Origin: an uncultured Ruminococcus sp.
Lineage (GTDB): Bacteria; Bacillota; Clostridia; Oscillospirales; Acutalibacteraceae
Assembly: GCA_902766305.1 (NCBI GenBank)
Contig: CACXDE010000090.1
Span: 1 to 9,255, forward strand
Reading direction: 5' to 3'
DNA: 9,255 nucleotides
The notes under the pieces were generated by a model that ran no database searches, was not told where the DNA came from, and saw only the letters and a list, made by a program, of their open reading frames with translations. A program made the translations under genes and the position numbers. This document shows positions 5,894-9,255 of the stretch, one piece after another. Every line of letters starts with the position of its first letter. Positions within the stretch are counted from its first letter, which is position 1.

Positions 5894-5942
5894 AGTTATA
5901 AGTTGTAAGTCATAAGTTATAAGTTGTAAGTTATAAGTTTTT
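5894..5942 (+). repeat. Heptanucleotide array, AGTTRTA family, seven units
   Basis: Seven 7-bp units on the plus strand: AGTTATA, AGTTGTA, AGTCATA, AGTTATA, AGTTGTA, AGTTATA, AGTTTTT. It ends only 21 bp from the rsmG start, within the leader of that gene, and lies next to the large array in opposite sense, so parts of the two arrays are complementary. Confidence 0.85.
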
Positions 5943-5951
5943 GCAGCTTTC

Positions 5952-6133
5952 AACTGTTAACTGACGACTGACAACTAACAACTGACAACTGACAACTGAC
6001 GACTGACAACTGACAACTGACAACTGATAACTGACAACTGACAACTGACAACTGACGACTGACGACTGACAACTGACAACTGACAACTGACGACTGACAA
6101 CTGACAACTGACAACTGACGACTGACAACTGTT
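5952..6133 (-). repeat. Large heptanucleotide array, 26 units
   Basis: Exactly 26 consecutive 7-bp units fill 182 bp between mnmG and rsmG. On the plus strand the main unit is AACTGAC. The first and last units are AACTGTT. GACTGAC occurs at units 3, 8, 16, 17, 21 and 25, so the last third shows a 28-bp higher-order period. Single variants are AACTAAC (unit 4) and AACTGAT (unit 11). On the minus strand it is open in one frame as a QLSVVSC-type heptapeptide, a known artefact of such repeats. It begins 8 bp beyond the mnmG stop. Confidence 0.95.
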
Positions 6134-6141
6134 TCAATACA

Positions 6142-8028
6142 TCATTCTATAGTTTTTTTATTTTTGAGGGTTGAGAGATATATAACTAAAACAGATATGT
6201 CAGCCGGACTAACTCCTGATATTCTCCCTGCCTGACCTATATTCTGCGGACGAACCTTATTAAGCTTTTCCCTCGCTTCAAGACGAAGACCGTCTATCTC
6301 CGAGTAATCTATATTCTCCGGCAGAAGCTTTAATTCGAGACGGCGCACCTGATCTATAATGATAAGCTGACGTTTAATGTATCCTTCATATTTGATTTCA
6401 ATTTCTACCTGTTCAAGAACAGATCTGTCTTTTTCTGTTCTTGTAGTGTCAACAGGAGTAAGAATTTTATAGCTAAGCTGAGGACGCTTTATCAGGTCGC
6501 AAAGTCTTATTCCGGTCGTTACCTCTGATGTATCATGCTCTCTCAGAATAGCATTAAGCTCCTTAGTCGGTGACATTACTGTTTTTCTGACTCTTTCAAG
6601 CTCAGCATTTATTTTATCAAGCTTGGCATTGAATTTTTCCCATCTCTCATCTGAAATAAGACCTATCTTTCTTCCAATAGGAGTCAAACGAACGTCCGCA
6701 TTATCCTGACGGAGAATAAGTCTGTATTCGCTTCTTGAAGTCATCATCCTGTACGGATCATTACAGCCCTTTGTAACAAGATCGTCTATAAGAGTTCCGA
6801 TATAGGAGCTTGCCCTGTCCAGAATAAACGGTTCCTTTCCCTGAACCTTAAGAGCTGCATTCACACCTGCCACAAGTCCTTGTGCGGCGGCTTCTTCATA
6901 GCCTGAGCTGCCATTGAACTGTCCCGCACCGTATAGCCCCGGAAACCGTCGGAACTCAAGAGTACTGTTCATCTGAACAGGGTCGGCGCAGAAATATTCT
7001 ATAGCATATGCCGGACGCATGACTGAACAATTTTCAAGACCTTTTATAGTATGGTAAAATTCAAGCTGAACATCCTCAGGCAGTGATGAGGACATACCCT
7101 GTATATACATTTCCTCCGTATCAAGACCGCATGGTTCTATAAAAAGCTGATGCCTTGGTTTGTCGGAAAACCTTACTATCTTATCTTCAATACTGGGACA
7201 GTATCTCGGACCTATTCCCTCTATTTTTCCACTGTACATAGGCGAGCGGTCAATATTATCAAGAATTACTTTTTTAGTATTGTCGTTAGTCCAGCTGACA
7301 TAACATTTGACCTTGTTTTCTCCCGGCTGGTCTGTATCATAGGAAAATGGTACAACAGGATCATCTCCGCTTTGTTCTTCAAGACCGGAAAAATCTATGC
7401 TTGAACGGAGTACTCTTGCCGGAGTTCCGGTCTTGAAGCGTCTTATGCTCATGCCCATTTTTTCAAGCGAATCAGGCAGATAGTTTGACGGGAACATACC
7501 ATCAGGACCGCTTTCGTATGACACATCGCCTACATATATTTTTCCGCCAAGATATGTACCTGTAGCAAGTATGACCGTTTTTGATATATACATTGCTTCA
7601 AACCTTGTAGTCAGCACCCACATTCCGTTTTCGTCTTTTTCAAGTGAAGTTATCTCCGCCTGTTTCAGATCAAGATTTTCCTGAAGCTCAAGAGTATGCT
7701 TCATCCTCGTGCTGTATGCTCTCCTGTCTATCTGCGCTCTGAGTGAATGCACTGCCGGACCTTTTCCCTTATTGAGCATCCTGCTTTGAAGAAAACACTC
7801 ATCCGCCGCTTTTCCCATTTCACCGCCAAGGGCGTCTATCTCTCTTACATGATGACCCTTTGCCGTACCACCTATAGAGGGGTTGCACGGACAGTTTCCT
7901 ACAGCGTCCATATTAATAGTAAACACTACAGTTCTGCACCCAAGTCTTGCCGATGCAAGCCCTGCCTCTATTCCTGCATGACCTGCACCGATAACAGCAA
8001 CATCGTATTCTCCTGCTTTAAATTTCAT
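6142..8028 (-). CDS. mnmG: tRNA 5-carboxymethylaminomethyl-uridine synthesis protein MnmG (GidA)
   Basis: FAD- and NADH-dependent subunit of the MnmE-MnmG complex that modifies wobble uridine 34 of several tRNAs. Seen: the Rossmann FAD loop GAGHAG at residues 14-19, the conserved CPCNPSIGGTAKGHH block at 46-60 with its Cys, REIDALGGEMG at 62-72, FKTGTPAR, YCPSIEDKIVRF, the GYEEAAAQGL segment and the C-terminal helical domain ending AGRISGVSPADISVLVIYL. Its 628 residues match the usual size of about 630. The start ATG has AGAAGGAA just upstream; an AAGGGG lies ten bases away, so spacing is not ideal but no better start exists. It lies 21 bp behind the peptidase gene, so both are probably transcribed from the promoter at 9105-9133. 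The mnmE gene is not in the window. Confidence 0.98.
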   Translation of the reverse strand: MKFKAGEYDVAVIGAGHAGIEAGLASARLGCRTVVFTINMDAVGNCPCNPSIGGTAKGHHVREIDALGGEMGKAADECFLQSRMLNKGKGPAVHSLRAQIDRRAYSTRMKHTLELQENLDLKQAEITSLEKDENGMWVLTTRFEAMYISKTVILATGTYLGGKIYVGDVSYESGPDGMFPSNYLPDSLEKMGMSIRRFKTGTPARVLRSSIDFSGLEEQSGDDPVVPFSYDTDQPGENKVKCYVSWTNDNTKKVILDNIDRSPMYSGKIEGIGPRYCPSIEDKIVRFSDKPRHQLFIEPCGLDTEEMYIQGMSSSLPEDVQLEFYHTIKGLENCSVMRPAYAIEYFCADPVQMNSTLEFRRFPGLYGAGQFNGSSGYEEAAAQGLVAGVNAALKVQGKEPFILDRASSYIGTLIDDLVTKGCNDPYRMMTSRSEYRLILRQDNADVRLTPIGRKIGLISDERWEKFNAKLDKINAELERVRKTVMSPTKELNAILREHDTSEVTTGIRLCDLIKRPQLSYKILTPVDTTRTEKDRSVLEQVEIEIKYEGYIKRQLIIIDQVRRLELKLLPENIDYSEIDGLRLEAREKLNKVRPQNIGQAGRISGVSPADISVLVIYLSTLKNKKTIE

Positions 8029-8049
8029 TTCCTTCTGTCCCCTTTTTTA

Positions 8050-9072
8050 TCAATCACTGTATTTTGAATCTATACCAAAATATTCTTCAAGCGTCAGATT
8101 TTTAGCCGTCAGCTTTTCAGCCAACTCTTTGCCTACATATCTTATATGCCAGCTTTCATATTTATATCCTGTAATATCTTCCTTGCCCTCAGGATACCTT
8201 ATTATAAAACCGTATCTATGGCAATTTTCAGCAAGCCACTTTGCTTCTCTTGTATATGCGAATGAATCATAAACACTGTTTACATCCATTGCAAGTCCTG
8301 TCTGATGTTCTGAATGTCCCGGACGTGCGGAGAAGGTATCAGCCTTTTCCTGTCCTCTTTCATTGCAGTAACCTTCATATAGTTCAGACTGTTTTTTATA
8401 ACTTCTGAATCCTGATACTATCCTCAGAGATATGTTTTCTTTTTCAGCATCTTCTGCCATTTCATAAAATGCTTTTTCAGCAGTTTTATTAAGTCCCTTA
8501 CCAAAGCTTTCAGGCAGCGCATAGGATTTATTTACAATCAGTATGCCGTCCATATATGTCACGCCGTCTATTACTTCAACAACAGGTTTATCAGTTACCA
8601 CAACTGTACATTTCTGTTCTGCACCATTGTTCAGTCTTGCAGTAATTACTGCCGTACCTTCTCCGACAGCTTTTATTAAAGCCGTCTCACCCGACTGTAC
8701 AATTTCTGCCGTGCTGATATTGTCACTGATAAAAACAATTTGCTTTCTGTCAATTCCTTCAGGCAGTCTTGCTCTGATAACAGCCTGCTTTCCAACTCTT
8801 AGCCTTATGTCAGTTTTTGATAATTCAAAGCCTTCCGGTTCAGTTTTTAAATTAACTTCACGCATGTTTAATTGATCTGACATAACCTTTTTATTGTTTG
8901 TAACTGCCGAATTATCTTTGTCCATGTTCTGAACATTGACTTCACTACTGACAATACTTTCATCATAAGCAGCCGTTTTTCCACATCCTGAAAAAATAAC
9001 AATACTTAAAGAAGCCGCAGCCATCAGAATATAATAAATCATTTCAGGTATTTTAATAATATCACCCCTCAC
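8050..9072 (-). CDS. VanY-type D-Ala-D-Ala carboxypeptidase lipoprotein with Ig-like domain
   Basis: Probable zinc peptidase of family M15B that trims D-alanine from peptidoglycan stem peptides outside the cell. Residues 11-30 form a hydrophobic signal segment ending in IFSGC, a near-lipobox (Phe at -3 instead of Leu), so Cys30 is probably lipidated. A polar linker follows, then a Big_2-like bacterial Ig domain at about 82-160, then the VanY domain at about 185-320. SGFRSYKKQ precedes the zinc motif SEHQTGLAMD (His256, Asp263). ESWHIRYVG supplies the catalytic Glu306 and zinc ligand His309. The start is uncertain. GTG at 9072 is used because it retains positive charges before the hydrophobic segment; AGGTGAGGGG overlaps it. 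The ATG at 9042 has no ribosome site. The gene leads into mnmG, 21 bp downstream. Confidence 0.88.
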   Translation of the reverse strand: MRGDIIKIPEMIYYILMAAASLSIVIFSGCGKTAAYDESIVSSEVNVQNMDKDNSAVTNNKKVMSDQLNMREVNLKTEPEGFELSKTDIRLRVGKQAVIRARLPEGIDRKQIVFISDNISTAEIVQSGETALIKAVGEGTAVITARLNNGAEQKCTVVVTDKPVVEVIDGVTYMDGILIVNKSYALPESFGKGLNKTAEKAFYEMAEDAEKENISLRIVSGFRSYKKQSELYEGYCNERGQEKADTFSARPGHSEHQTGLAMDVNSVYDSFAYTREAKWLAENCHRYGFIIRYPEGKEDITGYKYESWHIRYVGKELAEKLTAKNLTLEEYFGIDSKYSD

Positions 9073-9104
9073 CTATTTTATGCGGTACAACATTTTATAT
9101 ACAA

Positions 9105-9133
9105 ATTGTATCATCCATTTTTCCTCTTGTCAA
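9105..9133 (-). promoter_or_regulatory. Near-consensus sigma-A promoter for the peptidase-mnmG unit
   Basis: On the minus strand a perfect -35 TTGACA (9133-9128), a 17-bp spacer and -10 TACAAT (9110-9105). Transcription would start near 9098, about 25 bases upstream of the GTG at 9072. Confidence 0.85.
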
Positions 9134-9137
9134 CCAG

Positions 9138-9165
9138 CCAGCGTGACGCTGGACTCGCACCAGTC
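9138..9165. other. Two adjacent small inverted repeats upstream of the promoter
   Basis: CCAGCGT-G-ACGCTGG (9138-9152) is a near-perfect 15-bp palindrome, and GACT-N6-AGTC (9152-9165) abuts it. They lie just upstream of the -35 box, where an operator or the foot of an upstream structured RNA could sit. Nothing further identifies them. Confidence 0.4.
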
Positions 9166-9255
9166 TTTCACCACTTTCTTTAAAATCATCGCTTTTATGA
9201 ATCACGGGCTGTGCCATTCCGTTTTTGTTTCACCAAAGATAATTTTTATCGCTGC

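Noticed and set aside
5873..5953. N-terminal extension of RsmG to 5953
   Set aside because: The added residues translate the AGTTRTA array, and the normal RsmG start at 5872 has a well-placed AAGGA.
5931..6137. A 68-residue minus-strand frame of QLSVVSC-type heptapeptides
   Set aside because: It is only the translation of the 26-unit heptanucleotide array, whose 7-bp period keeps one frame open. It has no ribosome site and no plausible protein fold.
9241..9255. Resemblance of the last bases (minus strand GCAGCGATAAAAAT) to the serS join (GCAGCGATGAAAAAT)
   Set aside because: Only about fourteen bases with an indel match, which is too little to claim a shared junction or a circular end.

Overview
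The window looks like chromosomal DNA of a low-to-moderate GC Bacillota, most likely a Ruminococcus-like member of the Oscillospiraceae/Clostridia. That assignment is inferred from gene order, protein sequence style and the type of extragenic repeats; I could not run a search. Every convincing gene is on the minus strand. Read in the direction of transcription, from high to low coordinates, the order is: VanY-type lipoprotein carboxypeptidase, mnmG, rsmG, a Noc-like ParB paralogue, parA (soj), parB (spo0J), a DUF2262-type hypothetical gene, serS. The block mnmG-rsmG-noc-parA-parB is the classic origin-proximal cluster of Firmicutes, and serS a gene or so downstream of parB is common in Clostridia.

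Region by region. 1-800 is the N-terminal part of serS, but its frame breaks near base 125, where the sequence jumps back to a second, about 92% identical copy of an internal serS segment (1-121 versus 272-392). 834-1688 is an acidic protein with a DUF2262-like end. 1735-1901 is a hairpin-rich extragenic repeat directly behind parB. 1902-3541 is parAB. Upstream of it, 3590-3642 holds one perfect and one single-mismatch parS site, both in the transcribed leader of parA, behind an extended -10 promoter. 3733-3764 is the terminator of the Noc-like gene (3796-4611). 4612-5164 is a roughly 550-bp non-coding stretch with the noc promoter, two short heptanucleotide arrays and related TTTTCAACA hairpins, one of which is the rsmG terminator. 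5165-5872 is rsmG. 5873-6141 is filled by two heptanucleotide arrays of opposite sense. 6142-8028 is mnmG, 8050-9072 the lipoprotein peptidase, and 9105-9133 a near-consensus promoter.

Functionally the window joins chromosome segregation (ParA, ParB, parS), probable nucleoid occlusion (Noc-like), two RNA modification enzymes (MnmG for wobble uridine of tRNA, RsmG for 16S rRNA), serine charging of tRNA, and a cell-wall peptidase. The points most worth a second look are the dense heptanucleotide repeats of three sequence families, all with a 7-bp period, inside an otherwise housekeeping operon; a palindrome of the local hairpin family lying inside rsmG coding sequence; the Noc-like protein, which keeps Noc-type DNA-specificity residues but has lost the Arg of the ENxxR nucleotide-binding box; and the broken, chimeric serS at the window edge.
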